The notes under the pieces: generated by a model
Database searches by the model: none
What the model saw: the letters and a program-made list of their open reading frames with translations, nothing else
Told to the model about the DNA's origin: nothing
Part shown: positions 1-9,000 of the stretch, one piece after another
How positions within the stretch are numbered: position 1 is the first letter of the stretch
Layout of the letters: the number at the start of each line of letters is the position of its first letter
Assembly: GCF_001639065.2 (NCBI RefSeq)
Contig: NZ_LQXO02000029.1
Location: 1 to 64,000, forward strand
Source of the DNA: Vibrio barjaei
Lineage (GTDB): Bacteria; Pseudomonadota; Gammaproteobacteria; Enterobacterales; Vibrionaceae
Direction of reading: 5' to 3'
Length of the DNA stretch: 64,000 nucleotides
Position numbers and translations under genes: made by a program

Positions 1-48
1 GACCTCAACCTTGGCAAGGTTGCGCTCTACCAACTGAGCTAGTGTCGC
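1..48 (-). tRNA. tRNA-Gly(GCC), 3' part cut off by window edge
   Basis: The minus strand from 48 downward gives an acceptor arm GCGACAC, a D-arm AGCTCAGTTGGTAGAGC, an anticodon stem CAACC/GGTTG and a seven-base loop TTGCCAA whose anticodon GCC reads glycine. The T-arm and 3' end lie outside the window. It follows tRNA-Cys on the same strand, 18 bp after its encoded CCA, so the two are probably one transcript. Confidence 0.9.
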
Positions 49-66
49 ATATTCTCTAAGAGAGAA

Positions 67-140
67 TGGAGGCGCCTCCCGGAGTCGAACCGAGGTCCAC
101 GGATTTGCAATCCGCTGCATAGCCACTCTGCCAAGGCGCC
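67..140 (-). tRNA. tRNA-Cys(GCA)
   Basis: A full 74-nt cloverleaf: the acceptor stem GGCGCCT pairs with AGGCGCC, the D-arm contains GCAGAGTGGCTATGC, the anticodon stem CGGAT/ATCCG encloses TTGCAA with anticodon GCA, the T-loop is TTCGACT, and discriminator T is followed by an encoded CCA (67-69). Gly and Cys tRNAs next to pgsA match the known enterobacterial/vibrio arrangement. Confidence 0.96.
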
Positions 141-199
141 TTCTTGTCACTCTGAGCTCTAGCCTAAGCGATTTGCTTTAAGCAGTTCCTCTTGAGTAC

Positions 200-234
200 G
201 GGAGGCATTTTACGCAATCAGGAAAATGAGTCAA
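200..234 (-). promoter_or_regulatory. sigma-70 stable-RNA promoter for the tRNA-Cys/tRNA-Gly transcript
   Basis: On the minus strand a -35 TTGACT (229-234) and a -10 TAAAAT (207-212) are 16 bp apart and are followed by a GC-rich discriminator GCCTCCC (200-206). A GC-rich discriminator is the hallmark of ppGpp-controlled stable RNA promoters. It faces the tRNAs and lies downstream of the pgsA terminator. Confidence 0.8.
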
Positions 235-434
235 CACGTTTTTTTATATTTTGAATCGTTTGTCTAAGAAACATCCAAAAAGCGCTAATTTGCTCAATTT
301 TCTAGCAAAAACATGCACATTTAGCACTAGAAAACTTGTTTTGCTCTGTTGTTATATTTATATCTACAAAACCTAAGAACTCTGATATCACTTACCGAAG
401 CGCCTGTCGTCGAGTATTAAGGCATTCAATAGTG

Positions 435-463
435 ATAAAAAAGGCGAGCTCATCGCTCGCCTT
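435..463 (-). terminator. intrinsic terminator after pgsA
   Basis: On the minus strand AAGGCGAGC and GCTCGCCTT form a 9-bp stem around a short loop, followed directly by TTTTTTATC. It begins 17 bases after the pgsA stop codon and separates the uvrY-uvrC-pgsA transcript from the tRNAs. Confidence 0.85.
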
Positions 464-479
464 CACTTATTCTTTATCA

Positions 480-1034
480 CTAATCATCTGCATTCAATAA
501 ATCATCTTTAGCAGCAGCCAGATATTGGAACATTGACCAGTAGGTTAATACCGTCGCAACATAAAGAGCACCGAAGCCTAGCCATACCATCCAATCGTCA
601 TAGCGCCAGATAAGTACCCACAGTGCAAACATCTGTGTGAGGGTCTTAACTTTACCTACCCACGAAACAGCGACACTGGCGCGCTTACCGATTTCAGCCA
701 TCCACTCTCTCAGAGCAGAAATGATAATCTCACGCGCAATCATGGTAACCGCAGGGATGGTCACCCAAATGCTGTGATAGTGTTCAGTAATTAGAATCAA
801 CGCAGTAGCCACTAACACTTTGTCAGCGACGGGGTCTATGAAAGCGCCAAATCGAGAGGTTTGCCCCAACTTCCTTGCTAACATCCCATCTAACCAGTCG
901 GTAAAACCGGCCACCCAAAACACCATTGCGGCAGCAAACGGCGCCCAGCTGTATGGGAGATAGAAAACTACAATGAACACGGGGATGAGAAATAATCTCA
1001 ACAAAGACAGAATGTTAGGTATGTTTAAACGCAT
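480..1034 (-). CDS. pgsA: CDP-diacylglycerol--glycerol-3-phosphate 3-phosphatidyltransferase
   Basis: PgsA is an inner-membrane enzyme that joins CDP-diacylglycerol and glycerol 3-phosphate, the committed step to phosphatidylglycerol and cardiolipin. The 184-aa protein carries the CDP-alcohol phosphatidyltransferase signature: D46, D49-G50, A53-R54, G63, D67 and D71, in the spacing DGx2ARx8Gx3Dx3D. Several hydrophobic segments surround it. Length is normal for the family. It lies 48 bp after uvrC on the same strand and is followed by an intrinsic terminator, so it is the last gene of the uvrY-uvrC-pgsA group, an arrangement long known in enterobacteria and vibrios. Confidence 0.97.
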   Translation of the reverse strand: MRLNIPNILSLLRLFLIPVFIVVFYLPYSWAPFAAAMVFWVAGFTDWLDGMLARKLGQTSRFGAFIDPVADKVLVATALILITEHYHSIWVTIPAVTMIAREIIISALREWMAEIGKRASVAVSWVGKVKTLTQMFALWVLIWRYDDWMVWLGFGALYVATVLTYWSMFQYLAAAKDDLLNADD

Positions 1035-1082
1035 ATTATTATCGGCTCTTTTCTACTGCGCCTTTATGTTGCGGGATTTTCT

Positions 1083-2918
1083 CTAGTGTTTCAATGCTTG
1101 ATAGATGTTTTCTGCCAAAGATTTGCTAATTCCGGGTACTTTGGCGATTTCTTCTACACTGGCTCGCTTAAGTTCTTGCAAACCACCCATGTACTTCAGC
1201 AAGGCTTGGCGACGCTTAGGACCGATTCCTTCAATCCCTTCTAACGGGCTGGTACGTCGTGTTTTAGCACGTTTGGCTCGATGGCCTGCTATCGCATGAT
1301 CATGACTCTCGTCTCGAATATGCTGAATTAGATGAAGTGCTGGAGCGTCACTTGGTAAGTTAAACTCACGTCCCTCAGGGGTAATTAAAGTTTCTAATCC
1401 CGGTTTACGAGTCACCCCTTTAGCGATACCAATTAATAATGGATGCTTAGGCCACTCTCTCCAATACTGAGAAACGATTTTAACCGCACGGTTGAGTTGA
1501 CCTTTACCACCATCAATAAAAATAATATCGGGAATTTTGTCTACATCGATTTGCTTAGAGTAGCGACGTTCAAGAACCTGTCCCATGGCAGCATAATCGT
1601 CACCGCCAGTAATACCAGTAATGTTGTAGCGACGATACTCTTGCTTTAACGGCCCTTCTTGATTAAACACCACGCAAGATGCAATAGTACTTTCACCCAT
1701 CGTATGACTGATATCGAAGCACTCCATGCGAGTTATGCTTTCCAATTCCAGTTCTTCTTGAAGGGCTTTGAAGCGCTGGTTGATTGTCATCTTATGATTG
1801 ATTTTGGTGGTAATTGCCGTTAATGCGTTGGTGTTTGATAGTTTAAGGTAACGACCACGAGACCCCGTCGGATTAACGTGGAAAATAACTTTCCTTCCCG
1901 CAATTTCAGACAGTGCTTCACCTAACGTACTGATATCCTCTACAAGGTCATCATTAAGGATGATTCGCGTAGGGATGGTCCTAGATTCCGTCTGATTCAG
2001 ATAGTATTGGCTCAAGAAACTGTAAAACACTTCTTTTCGGTCAGTGTTACTTGGGATTTTTGGGAAATGACTGCGGCTACCGAGTACTTTACCTTGGCGA
2101 ATCATTAGAATATGGACACAAGCGACACCTTTCTCTTGAGCAAACCCAAGCACATCCATGTCATCATCGCTGTCTTCGGAAACGAACTGCTGCTCTTGAA
2201 CCCGTCTAATAGCTTGTATCTGGTCACGATATTTAGCCGCATCTTCGAATTTCAGATTGCGGCTTGCTTCATCCATTTTCTCCACCAGCATTTGCAATAC
2301 GTTACTGTCTTTTCCTTGCAAGAACAGACGTAGCAATCCAACCAGTTCTGCATATTCTTCATCGGAGATAATGCTGCTGACACACGGACCGGCACAACGG
2401 CCGATTTGGTACATTAGGCATGGACGGCTGCGGTTAGCATAGACAGAGTCTTCACACTGACGAACCGGAAAGATCTTTTGAAGAAGATGAAGAGTTTGCC
2501 TAACAGCACCAGAATCAGGGTAAGGACCGAAATACTCCCCTTTCTTACGTCGTGCTCCTCGATGCATCGAAAGCCGTGGATGTTTATGTCCCGATAAGAA
2601 AATATAGGGATAAGACTTATCGTCTCTTAGCAACACATTATATTTGGGTAAATACTGCTTAATATAATTGTGCTCAAGGATCAGTGCTTCGGTTTCTGTA
2701 TGAGTAACAGTAACATCGATTTTCGCAATGTTGCTGACTAAGGCACGTGTCTTTTCGCTATCGACTCGTTTACGAAAGTAGCTAGTAAGGCGTTTTTTGA
2801 GGTCTTTGGCTTTGCCGACATAAATAACGACCGACTCGGCGTCATACATTCGGTAGACGCCGGGTTGGTTGGTTACAGTCTTTAGAAATGATGTTGAATC
2901 AAAAATGTGTTCCGACAC
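1083..2918 (-). CDS. uvrC: UvrABC excinuclease subunit C
   Basis: UvrC makes both incisions around a bulky DNA lesion in nucleotide excision repair. The 611-aa protein starts with a GIY-YIG nuclease domain (GVYRM at 20-24, [11 protein letters not shown] at 33-43), has a UVR motif that contacts UvrB near residues 209-233, an RNase H-like C-terminal endonuclease half, and ends with tandem helix-hairpin-helix motifs ([11 protein letters not shown]). The start codon is GTG. Its first G is also the last base of the upstream uvrY stop (TAGTG), so the two genes are translationally coupled. Length matches the roughly 610 aa of the family. Confidence 0.97.
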   Translation of the reverse strand: MSEHIFDSTSFLKTVTNQPGVYRMYDAESVVIYVGKAKDLKKRLTSYFRKRVDSEKTRALVSNIAKIDVTVTHTETEALILEHNYIKQYLPKYNVLLRDDKSYPYIFLSGHKHPRLSMHRGARRKKGEYFGPYPDSGAVRQTLHLLQKIFPVRQCEDSVYANRSRPCLMYQIGRCAGPCVSSIISDEEYAELVGLLRLFLQGKDSNVLQMLVEKMDEASRNLKFEDAAKYRDQIQAIRRVQEQQFVSEDSDDDMDVLGFAQEKGVACVHILMIRQGKVLGSRSHFPKIPSNTDRKEVFYSFLSQYYLNQTESRTIPTRIILNDDLVEDISTLGEALSEIAGRKVIFHVNPTGSRGRYLKLSNTNALTAITTKINHKMTINQRFKALQEELELESITRMECFDISHTMGESTIASCVVFNQEGPLKQEYRRYNITGITGGDDYAAMGQVLERRYSKQIDVDKIPDIIFIDGGKGQLNRAVKIVSQYWREWPKHPLLIGIAKGVTRKPGLETLITPEGREFNLPSDAPALHLIQHIRDESHDHAIAGHRAKRAKTRRTSPLEGIEGIGPKRRQALLKYMGGLQELKRASVEEIAKVPGISKSLAENIYQALKH

Positions 2919-3562
2919 TATAATGTCTCAGTATCTAACATTCCATGTCGAATAGCTAAATGAGTCAGTTCAACATCACCATTGATATCCAGCTTACTAA
3001 AAAGTCTGTATCGATAGCTATTAACTGTTTTCGGGCTCAAGCTCAGTTGCTCTGAAATGTCTGTTACCTTTTGCCCTTTGGTGATCATCATCATGATTTG
3101 AAGTTCACGTTCAGACAGGTCTTTAAACGGGTTCTCAGACGCTGATGAAAATTGGCTAAGTGCCATTTGCTGAGCAATTTCAGGAGAAATGTATCTCTGA
3201 CCACTATTGACGAGTCGAATAGCGTTGACCATTTCATCAGGCGCTGCACCTTTGGTTAGGTATCCGGCGGCACCTGCTTGCATCACTTTTGTCGGAAACG
3301 GATTTTCCGTATGTACAGTTAACACGATGATCTTAATGTCTGGATTGTGGCGTAGAATCTTCTTTGTTGCTTCTAAACCGCCAATACCAGGCATATTCAT
3401 GTCCATTAAAATGACGTCAACATGGTTGCTACGACACCATTTTACGGCTTCTTCACCACTGTCAGCTTCTCCTGCTACATTCATTCCACGGACGTCTTCG
3501 ATAATACGTCGTATCCCTGTGCGAACCAGTTCGTGATCATCTACAAGGAAAACATTAATCAA
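2918..3562 (-). CDS. uvrY: two-component response regulator UvrY/VarA (GacA family)
   Basis: A LuxR/NarL-type response regulator, known in vibrios as VarA and paired with the sensor VarS/BarA, which controls CsrA-sequestering small RNAs. The receiver domain has D8, D9, the phosphoacceptor D54 ([10 protein letters not shown]) and the conserved LTV threonine. A C-terminal helix-turn-helix follows (LSERELQIM to [11 protein letters not shown]). The frame opens upstream at an ATG (3601), but that start adds 13 residues before the receiver and has no clear ribosome site. A TTG at 3562 gives the family-typical 214-aa protein starting [11 protein letters not shown] and has GGAG 8 nt before it, so I chose it. 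The gene is coupled to uvrC. The matching sensor kinase is not in the window. Confidence 0.93.
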   Translation of the reverse strand: MINVFLVDDHELVRTGIRRIIEDVRGMNVAGEADSGEEAVKWCRSNHVDVILMDMNMPGIGGLEATKKILRHNPDIKIIVLTVHTENPFPTKVMQAGAAGYLTKGAAPDEMVNAIRLVNSGQRYISPEIAQQMALSQFSSASENPFKDLSERELQIMMMITKGQKVTDISEQLSLSPKTVNSYRYRLFSKLDINGDVELTHLAIRHGMLDTETL

Positions 3563-4044
3563 ACTTGTATCTCCACACTTGTCTATTGGCTCTGCGACCA
3601 CTTGAGGTTAGTGGATAGCAGCATGGCTAGCTATCTTACCTCATTTGAAACTAAATTGCTCTTGTACAAATCGTGCACGAGCGCAAACTTTGGCAAACAC
3701 ATTACGATGAAGATGAAGCGTCGTCAATCATAAAAACTTTAAAATCATTAGGTTACAAATTAGTCACTCATCCTAGTGCTTAAACGTAACTCCTCGTTTT
3801 ACTACGATTATTTCCCAATGGCCGCCTATGAAACCCAGTACACATCATATGCCAAAAGATCACAAAAACTCGATATAAATCACTATTCTAATTTATACTG
3901 TTCGTTACTAAAGTTTAGCCCATATTCATAGATTTTCGCGATTGGTAAGCCTTTGTTACACTACTTCCTCACATGTGATTATCAACCAATGATATTTAGC
4001 TTAAAATTTACGCACAGCCATTATGCCGGTAGGAAAAAACTGAG
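3563..4044. other. divergent intergenic region uvrY / polB
   Basis: An AT-rich 480-bp region between two divergent genes. It must hold both promoters; I could not fix either with certainty. A LexA-like element lies at 3896-3915. No ORF with a ribosome site stands out. Confidence 0.55.
3896..3915 (+). promoter_or_regulatory. possible LexA (SOS) box upstream of polB
   Basis: The element TACTGTTCGTTACTAAAGTT has a perfect left half TACTGT of the gammaproteobacterial LexA site (CTGT-N8-ACAG) and an imperfect right half (AAAG for ACAG). It lies 130 bp before the polB start. E. coli polB is LexA-regulated, which makes the placement sensible, but the match is imperfect. Confidence 0.35.
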
Positions 4045-6423
4045 TTGGACATCCATAAAGGGTTTCTGTTAACCCGACAATCAAGAGATACGCGTCAAGG
4101 ACCACAGATTGAGCTGTGGATTTCCACGGTGAATGGGCCCGTCCAAATTCTAATTGAAGGACAAGAACCAGTATTTTTTGTACCGCGTCATTTTGCGGAG
4201 ATCGTTGATGAATTGGCATCTGATGCTCGACTTCCTATTGCCCTCAAACCTGTTGAACTAAAAAGCTTCGAAGGTGAAGACCTCTTCGCGGTCTACAGTC
4301 AATCAATTTCCGGCGCGCGTAAGCTTCACGAGCTTTTGTTGAATAATGACATTCTGGTTCTTGAAGCAGACATTAAGTTAGCAGACCGTTTTCTAATGGA
4401 GCGTTTTATCCAAGGTAGTTTAGCGGTCACAGGCAACTGTGAAGTAATCAATGCCAACACTTGCAACCAGTACATTCGAATCAATAATGCCAAGTGCAAA
4501 GCCTACGACTACACACCTAAATTAAACGTGGTTTCTTTGGACATAGAGTGTTCTGAGAAAGGTCAGTTGTATTCTATTGGCCTTGATAGCGCGAGAGATA
4601 GTCGCGTTATTATGGTAGGTAAAGCGGAGGAGTGCGCCACACAAGTTGAATGGGTCGACGATGAAAAAGCCCTACTTTTAGCGTTAAATGACTGGTTTAA
4701 AACGTTTGATCCCGATGTCATCGTAGGGTGGAGTGTCATTGACTTTGATTTTAAGTTACTTAATAAACGTGCAGAATTGAACCATGTGAAGCTCAGTTTG
4801 GGTCGAGGCGAGCAGAATATATACTTTCGTACTCTACCCTCTAGTCAGCAAAGCTTTATCACTATTCCGGGACGTGTGGTGTTAGACGGTATTGATACGC
4901 TAAAAACCGCCACTTACGGTTTCCGCTCTTGGTCTCTAGAATCGGTTTCTCAAGAACTGTTAGGCGAAGGGAAAGCGATTCATAACGTGCATGACCGAAT
5001 GGCAGAAATTAACACCATGTTCCGCCAAGACAAGCCATCACTCGCTAAGTATAACCTGCAAGACTGTGTGTTGGTTAACCGCATCTTTGCACACACCCAC
5101 TTGCTAGAATTCGCCATTGAACGTACCAAGTTGACGGGGGTTGAGCTAGACCGAGTCGGCGGCTCGGTAGCAGCCTTCACCAATCTTTATCTCCCTCGCC
5201 TACATCGCTCTCATTACGCAGCACCTAATTTGCATCCTGAAAACTGGGTGGCGAGCCCAGGTGGTTACGTCATGGACTCCATCCCAGGGTTGTATGATTC
5301 GGTACTTGTACTCGACTTCAAAAGCCTTTATCCATCCATTATTCGCTCCTTCTTGATCGATCCTATGGGACTGATTGAAGGGTTGAAATTAGAAATTGGT
5401 AAAAATGACGACCAAGCTGTAGCAGGATTTAGAGGAGGTCAATTCCACCGTACGCAGCATTTTCTTCCAAATTTAATCGAAGAATTGTGGAAAGCTCGTG
5501 ATATCGCAAAAGCTAACAATGAAAAGGCATTTTCTCAAGCTATTAAGATCATCATGAACTCGTTTTATGGTGTCTTGGGCTCATCAGGTTGTCGATTTTT
5601 CGATACTCGTCTAGCCTCCTCAATTACCATGCGTGGTCATGAGATAATGAAAACATCGAAGCGCTTAATTGAAGAGAAAGGGTATCAAGTTATTTATGGT
5701 GACACCGATTCAACCTTTGTTTCATTGAATGGTAAGTTTGATGCTCAAAGCGCGGATGATATTGGTAACCAACTTATCGACTATCTGAATACGTGGTGGG
5801 CTGATCATCTCAAGAACGAGTACAACTTAACGTCCATTTTGGAATTGGAGTATGAAACCCACTATCAGAAGTTTCTGATGCCAACGATCAGAGGGTCAGA
5901 AACCGGATCTAAAAAGCGTTATGCAGGTTTAATTGGAGATGGTGACAAGGAGCGACTGATCTTCAAAGGATTGGAAAGTGCCAGAACCGACTGGACTGCA
6001 CTGGCGCAACAGTTTCAGCAAAAGCTCTATATGATGGTGTTCAAAAACCAAGATCCATCTGACTATGTTCGTTCATTTGTAGAAAGCACTTCACGAGGTG
6101 AGTTTGATGATCAATTAGTTTATCAAAAGCGCCTGCGCAGAAAGCTGCACGAATATCAAAAGAATATTCCCCCTCAAGTACGTGCGGCACGTATGGCAGA
6201 CGACATCAACCAGCAATTAGGACGACCATTGCAATACCAAAACAAGGGCAGAATAGAATATGTCATTACTTTGAATGGACCGGAACCCATTGAGTATCAA
6301 CGTTCACCTATTGATTATCAGCACTACATTGATAAACAACTGCGACCAATTGCTGAAGCAATATTACCTTTTATTGGCCAGAGCTTTGATGATTTGAGTG
6401 CGCCTCAAATGGGGCTCTTCTAA
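4045..6423 (+). CDS. polB: DNA polymerase II (family B)
   Basis: Pol II is a damage-inducible family-B polymerase with 3'-5' proofreading, used in replication restart and translesion synthesis. The 792-aa protein (family about 785) has exonuclease motif I SLDIEC (residues 164-169), polymerase motif A DFKSLYPSIIRS (about 423-434), motif B KIIMNSFYGVLGS and motif C YGDTDS (about 551-556). The start is TTG: an in-frame TAG at 4030-4032 closes the frame upstream, no ATG exists before conserved sequence, and AGGA lies 10 nt upstream. The gene stands alone, divergent from uvrY. Confidence 0.96.
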   Translation: MDIHKGFLLTRQSRDTRQGPQIELWISTVNGPVQILIEGQEPVFFVPRHFAEIVDELASDARLPIALKPVELKSFEGEDLFAVYSQSISGARKLHELLLNNDILVLEADIKLADRFLMERFIQGSLAVTGNCEVINANTCNQYIRINNAKCKAYDYTPKLNVVSLDIECSEKGQLYSIGLDSARDSRVIMVGKAEECATQVEWVDDEKALLLALNDWFKTFDPDVIVGWSVIDFDFKLLNKRAELNHVKLSLGRGEQNIYFRTLPSSQQSFITIPGRVVLDGIDTLKTATYGFRSWSLESVSQELLGEGKAIHNVHDRMAEINTMFRQDKPSLAKYNLQDCVLVNRIFAHTHLLEFAIERTKLTGVELDRVGGSVAAFTNLYLPRLHRSHYAAPNLHPENWVASPGGYVMDSIPGLYDSVLVLDFKSLYPSIIRSFLIDPMGLIEGLKLEIGKNDDQAVAGFRGGQFHRTQHFLPNLIEELWKARDIAKANNEKAFSQAIKIIMNSFYGVLGSSGCRFFDTRLASSITMRGHEIMKTSKRLIEEKGYQVIYGDTDSTFVSLNGKFDAQSADDIGNQLIDYLNTWWADHLKNEYNLTSILELEYETHYQKFLMPTIRGSETGSKKRYAGLIGDGDKERLIFKGLESARTDWTALAQQFQQKLYMMVFKNQDPSDYVRSFVESTSRGEFDDQLVYQKRLRRKLHEYQKNIPPQVRAARMADDINQQLGRPLQYQNKGRIEYVITLNGPEPIEYQRSPIDYQHYIDKQLRPIAEAILPFIGQSFDDLSAPQMGLF

Positions 6424-6431
6424 TAGTAAAG

Positions 6432-7199
6432 TTAGCCAATTTTGAATTCTGTTTTCTCGTACTCATTAGCAATCCATGTCCCAAACTCATCCAAGATACC
6501 CACTACTGAACGTTTAGGAATGACTCGATTCCCCAACAAGATCCCAAGACGTTCAACAGTTTGCTGGCGCTCCGGAAAATAGTTTAAGAATTGCAAACCA
6601 CACTCCTTAGGTTCATCTATCCACTTCTTGTGTTTATGTAGAACAAGTCCATAAGCAGCACGTAATAACTTCTTAGCCATTTGGCGCTGCGCCATTAGCA
6701 TTTGGTCTTCTGTTGTTGCTTGCGCAATTTCGCTACGCAGATTGATAGCACTCTCTGCAATATCCATATTCCACTGCTTTGAAATTTCCCAGCTAGGAAT
6801 ATACTCGCCAAAACACTCGGCCAAGTTTTCACCATACACATTCATACAACACTGCTTGAGTAAGAACCCCCACGTAAACAAAGCATCAAGTGATGCCACT
6901 TGCTTTACGAGCGCAGTGCGTATCGAGATACCTCGTACAAAGGGAAACTCTTTTTGAAAGCGCCAATTAATACTGTTGAAAAGGGACGTTCGACTGTCGC
7001 TGAATGATTGATGAGTAACCACAACAACATCCAGATTGGATACGTCAGGGATGGCGCGCCCCTGTGCCACTGAGCCATAAATATAGACGCTGTGGAGATT
7101 GTCTTTAAGACCAGCTTTCAAACAAGCTAATAGGTCTTGGACAACATCAGCATATTGAGGTTGAGCGATCAGTGATGAAAGTGAATTCGGAGTATGCAC
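6432..7199 (-). CDS. nucleotidyltransferase-fold protein with altered metal site
   Basis: A 255-aa protein with an N-terminal Pol-beta-type nucleotidyltransferase core: YGS at 41-43, then G47 and SNLDVVVVT at 54-62. It resembles the aminoglycoside nucleotidyltransferase-like group: core plus an all-helical C-terminal half. In the canonical motif GS-x10-SDxD both Asp residues bind metal; here the first is N55, while D57 remains. Activity may therefore be changed or lost, and the substrate is unknown. The start is GTG at 7199 with a poor ribosome site. It converges with polB, with only 8 bp between the two stops. Confidence 0.7.
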   Translation of the reverse strand: MHTPNSLSSLIAQPQYADVVQDLLACLKAGLKDNLHSVYIYGSVAQGRAIPDVSNLDVVVVTHQSFSDSRTSLFNSINWRFQKEFPFVRGISIRTALVKQVASLDALFTWGFLLKQCCMNVYGENLAECFGEYIPSWEISKQWNMDIAESAINLRSEIAQATTEDQMLMAQRQMAKKLLRAAYGLVLHKHKKWIDEPKECGLQFLNYFPERQQTVERLGILLGNRVIPKRSVVGILDEFGTWIANEYEKTEFKIG

Positions 7200-7294
7200 G
7201 ATATCGATTTAGAGTACTGCGGATGGATCTATTCTACGTTTCCAAATGTCGAGATTCAATGCTCAAATGAATCGTGGCCGGCATCACATGTTTC

Positions 7295-7324
7295 TTGAGC
7301 AAAGCCCGACTTCGGACGTATAAT
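7295..7324 (+). promoter_or_regulatory. sigma-70 promoter of efpL
   Basis: A -35 TTGAGC (7295-7300) and a perfect -10 TATAAT (7319-7324) are separated by 18 bp, 36 bp before the efpL start codon. A GCTCAA at 7261-7266 mirrors the -35 region, an inverted pair of unknown meaning. Confidence 0.75.
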
Positions 7325-7359
7325 TGACTGTCTAAACAAAAAACGAAGGAAATATTCCC

Positions 7360-7926
7360 ATGCCTAAGGCAAGTGAGCTAAAAAAAGGTTTTGCGATTGA
7401 GTCAAATGGCAAAACGTTGCTAATCAAAGATATCGAAGTAACGACTCCAGGCGGTCGTGGCGGTGCAAAGATCTATAAATTGCGTTGTACTGATTTGGCA
7501 ACAGGCTCAAGAGTTGATGAGCGTTTCAAGTCTGATGATACTCTAGAAACCGTTGAAATGAACAAGCGTAACGTGACGTTCTCTTACGTTGATGGTGACG
7601 AGTATATCTTTATGGATAACGAAGATTACAGCCAGTTCACGTTCAAACATAACGAAATTGAAGACGATCTACTGTTCATCAATGAAGACACTCAAGGTGT
7701 ACAAGTTATTCTAGTAAACGGCAGTGCTGTGGGTCTTGAACTCCCTTCTTCTGTCGAGCTCGTTATCGAAGAGACTGATCCGTCAATCAAGGGCGCGTCA
7801 GCGTCAGCTCGTACAAAACCAGCTCGGCTGTCAACAGGTCTAACCGTACAAGTACCTGAGTACATTGCAACAGGTGACCGTGTAGTGATCAACACTGCAG
7901 AACGCAAATACATGAACAGAGCGTAA
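7360..7926 (+). CDS. yeiP: elongation factor P-like protein EfpL (YeiP)
   Basis: A paralogue of EF-P that enters the ribosomal E-site and relieves stalling at proline-containing and related motifs. The 188-aa length and three-domain layout (KOW-like N-domain, OB domain, C-terminal OB domain) fit the family. The loop that reaches the peptidyl-transferase centre reads TTPGGRGGAK, placing Arg33 at the tip where canonical EF-P has its modified lysine; that marks the EfpL/YeiP subgroup rather than EF-P. GAAGGAA precedes the start. It is followed after 3 bp by the dsDNA-mimic gene, so the two form an operon. Confidence 0.93.
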   Translation: MPKASELKKGFAIESNGKTLLIKDIEVTTPGGRGGAKIYKLRCTDLATGSRVDERFKSDDTLETVEMNKRNVTFSYVDGDEYIFMDNEDYSQFTFKHNEIEDDLLFINEDTQGVQVILVNGSAVGLELPSSVELVIEETDPSIKGASASARTKPARLSTGLTVQVPEYIATGDRVVINTAERKYMNRA

Positions 7927-7929
7927 GTT

Positions 7930-8247
7930 ATGTCAGAACTGATTTCATACGATGACGTTATCGAAGCGGCCTACGACATCTTCCTAGAGATGGCCCCTGA
8001 TAATCTTGAACCTGCAGATGTCATTCTTTTTACTGCACAGTTCGACGACCGTGGCGCAGCTGAGGTTGTAGAAACAGGTTCGGATTGGGCTGAACAGGTA
8101 GGATTCGACGTTGATGAAACCTACGCAGAAGTGCGTATTGGATTAGTCAACGAAGAAGACGATGTTCTTGATGATGTGTTCGCGCGCTTATTGGTAAGCC
8201 GTGATCCAGAGAATAAGTTCTGTCATATCCTTTGGAAGCGCGATTAA
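7930..8247 (+). CDS. yciU: DUF440 (YciU/HI1450-type) putative dsDNA-mimic protein
   Basis: A 105-aa, strongly acidic protein with scattered Asp/Glu over its whole length (for example NEEDDVLDDVF). The HI1450/YciU family has a charge pattern that resembles the phosphates of double-stranded DNA, and it has been proposed to bind HU-like proteins; the cellular target is not settled. It starts 3 bp after the efpL stop with no strong ribosome site of its own, so translation probably depends on efpL. A terminator follows. Confidence 0.88.
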   Translation: MSELISYDDVIEAAYDIFLEMAPDNLEPADVILFTAQFDDRGAAEVVETGSDWAEQVGFDVDETYAEVRIGLVNEEDDVLDDVFARLLVSRDPENKFCHILWKRD

Positions 8248-8270
8248 TCGTTGTTTTTCCATGAATTAGA

Positions 8271-8296
8271 AAGCTCAGCAATCGCTGAGCTTTTTA
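8271..8296 (+). terminator. intrinsic terminator after efpL-yciU
   Basis: AAGCTCAGC and GCTGAGCTT form a 9-bp stem with an AATC loop, followed by TTTATTTT. It ends the plus-strand operon and may also slow transcription coming from the converging phosphatase gene. Confidence 0.85.
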
Positions 8297-8333
8297 TTTT
8301 GCACTAAGTAGTGGGTGTTCCGGACATAGATCG

Positions 8334-8867
8334 CTACCAAACATAGGTCATGGAAATACCAGCGCCCTGCGAAGAAGCCCACGGCAGCAGTTGAACATTC
8401 GGGTCCAACTTGTCGGTAAACATCCAGCCAGTAAAGATACCGATAGCCGCGCCCGCAGCAACATCGCGCCAATAATGTTTGTCCGCTTGTACACGTCCGA
8501 CGCCTACTAAAGTTGCGACTCCATATGCGGGTAAACCGACCTGCCACCCATGCCTTATGTGTAGGGTAGTTGCAGAAGCAAATGCATTTGCCGTATGGTT
8601 TGATGGAAAACTCTTGTTATCACTGCCATCCGGTCTCGGTGCATCGATCGTGTGTTTTCCTACCAAACCGATAGCCGAAGCAGAACCAATACTTAAACCT
8701 GCCTGCCAAACACCTTCCCAATCTTCTTGGTAGGCTGGTAATCCCGCTGCCAAACCAACCAATCCATAGGCGCCAATATCGCTGACTAAATCCCAGTTGT
8801 CCTTGTTGGAGGCGGACGCCAGCGAGCTAATAAGTACGCCCAAGATTAATAGAAAGAAACGTTGCAT
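8334..8867 (-). CDS. secreted PAP2-superfamily phosphatase
   Basis: A 177-aa protein with an N-terminal signal peptide (cleavage likely after ASAS near residue 20) and the three phosphatidic-acid-phosphatase type 2 motifs: K71-x6-R78-P79, PSNH at 88-91 (canonical PSGH) and R125-x5-H131-x3-D135. H91 and H131 would be the catalytic histidines. The family removes phosphate from lipids or small phosphate esters on the outer side of the inner membrane or in the periplasm; the substrate here cannot be told. It stands as a single gene. Confidence 0.85.
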   Translation of the reverse strand: MQRFFLLILGVLISSLASASNKDNWDLVSDIGAYGLVGLAAGLPAYQEDWEGVWQAGLSIGSASAIGLVGKHTIDAPRPDGSDNKSFPSNHTANAFASATTLHIRHGWQVGLPAYGVATLVGVGRVQADKHYWRDVAAGAAIGIFTGWMFTDKLDPNVQLLPWASSQGAGISMTYVW

Positions 8868-8968
8868 GACAGAAACTTACCGTAAGAAAAACTGGCAAAG
8901 AGTCTACCTTAACTTCAGGTAAATGAATACGTCATGCAATGTCTATTTACTATTTCAATACTCACTTG

Positions 8969-9000
8969 CTTTCTGGATAGCTTACTTTCTGGAAAGCTTA
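8969..9000. repeat. 16-bp tandem duplication over the DUF2750 stop codon
   Basis: CTTTCTGGATAGCTTA (8969-8984) and CTTTCTGGAAAGCTTA (8985-9000) lie side by side and differ in one base. The stop codon of the DUF2750 gene (minus strand) falls at the junction. Confidence 0.85.

Larger units (their letters stand above)
141..479. other. intergenic region between pgsA and tRNA-Cys
   Basis: This 339-bp stretch holds the tRNA promoter (200-234) and the pgsA terminator (435-463). The AT-rich remainder (about 235-430) shows no ORF with a ribosome site and no repeat I can recognise. Confidence 0.6.
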
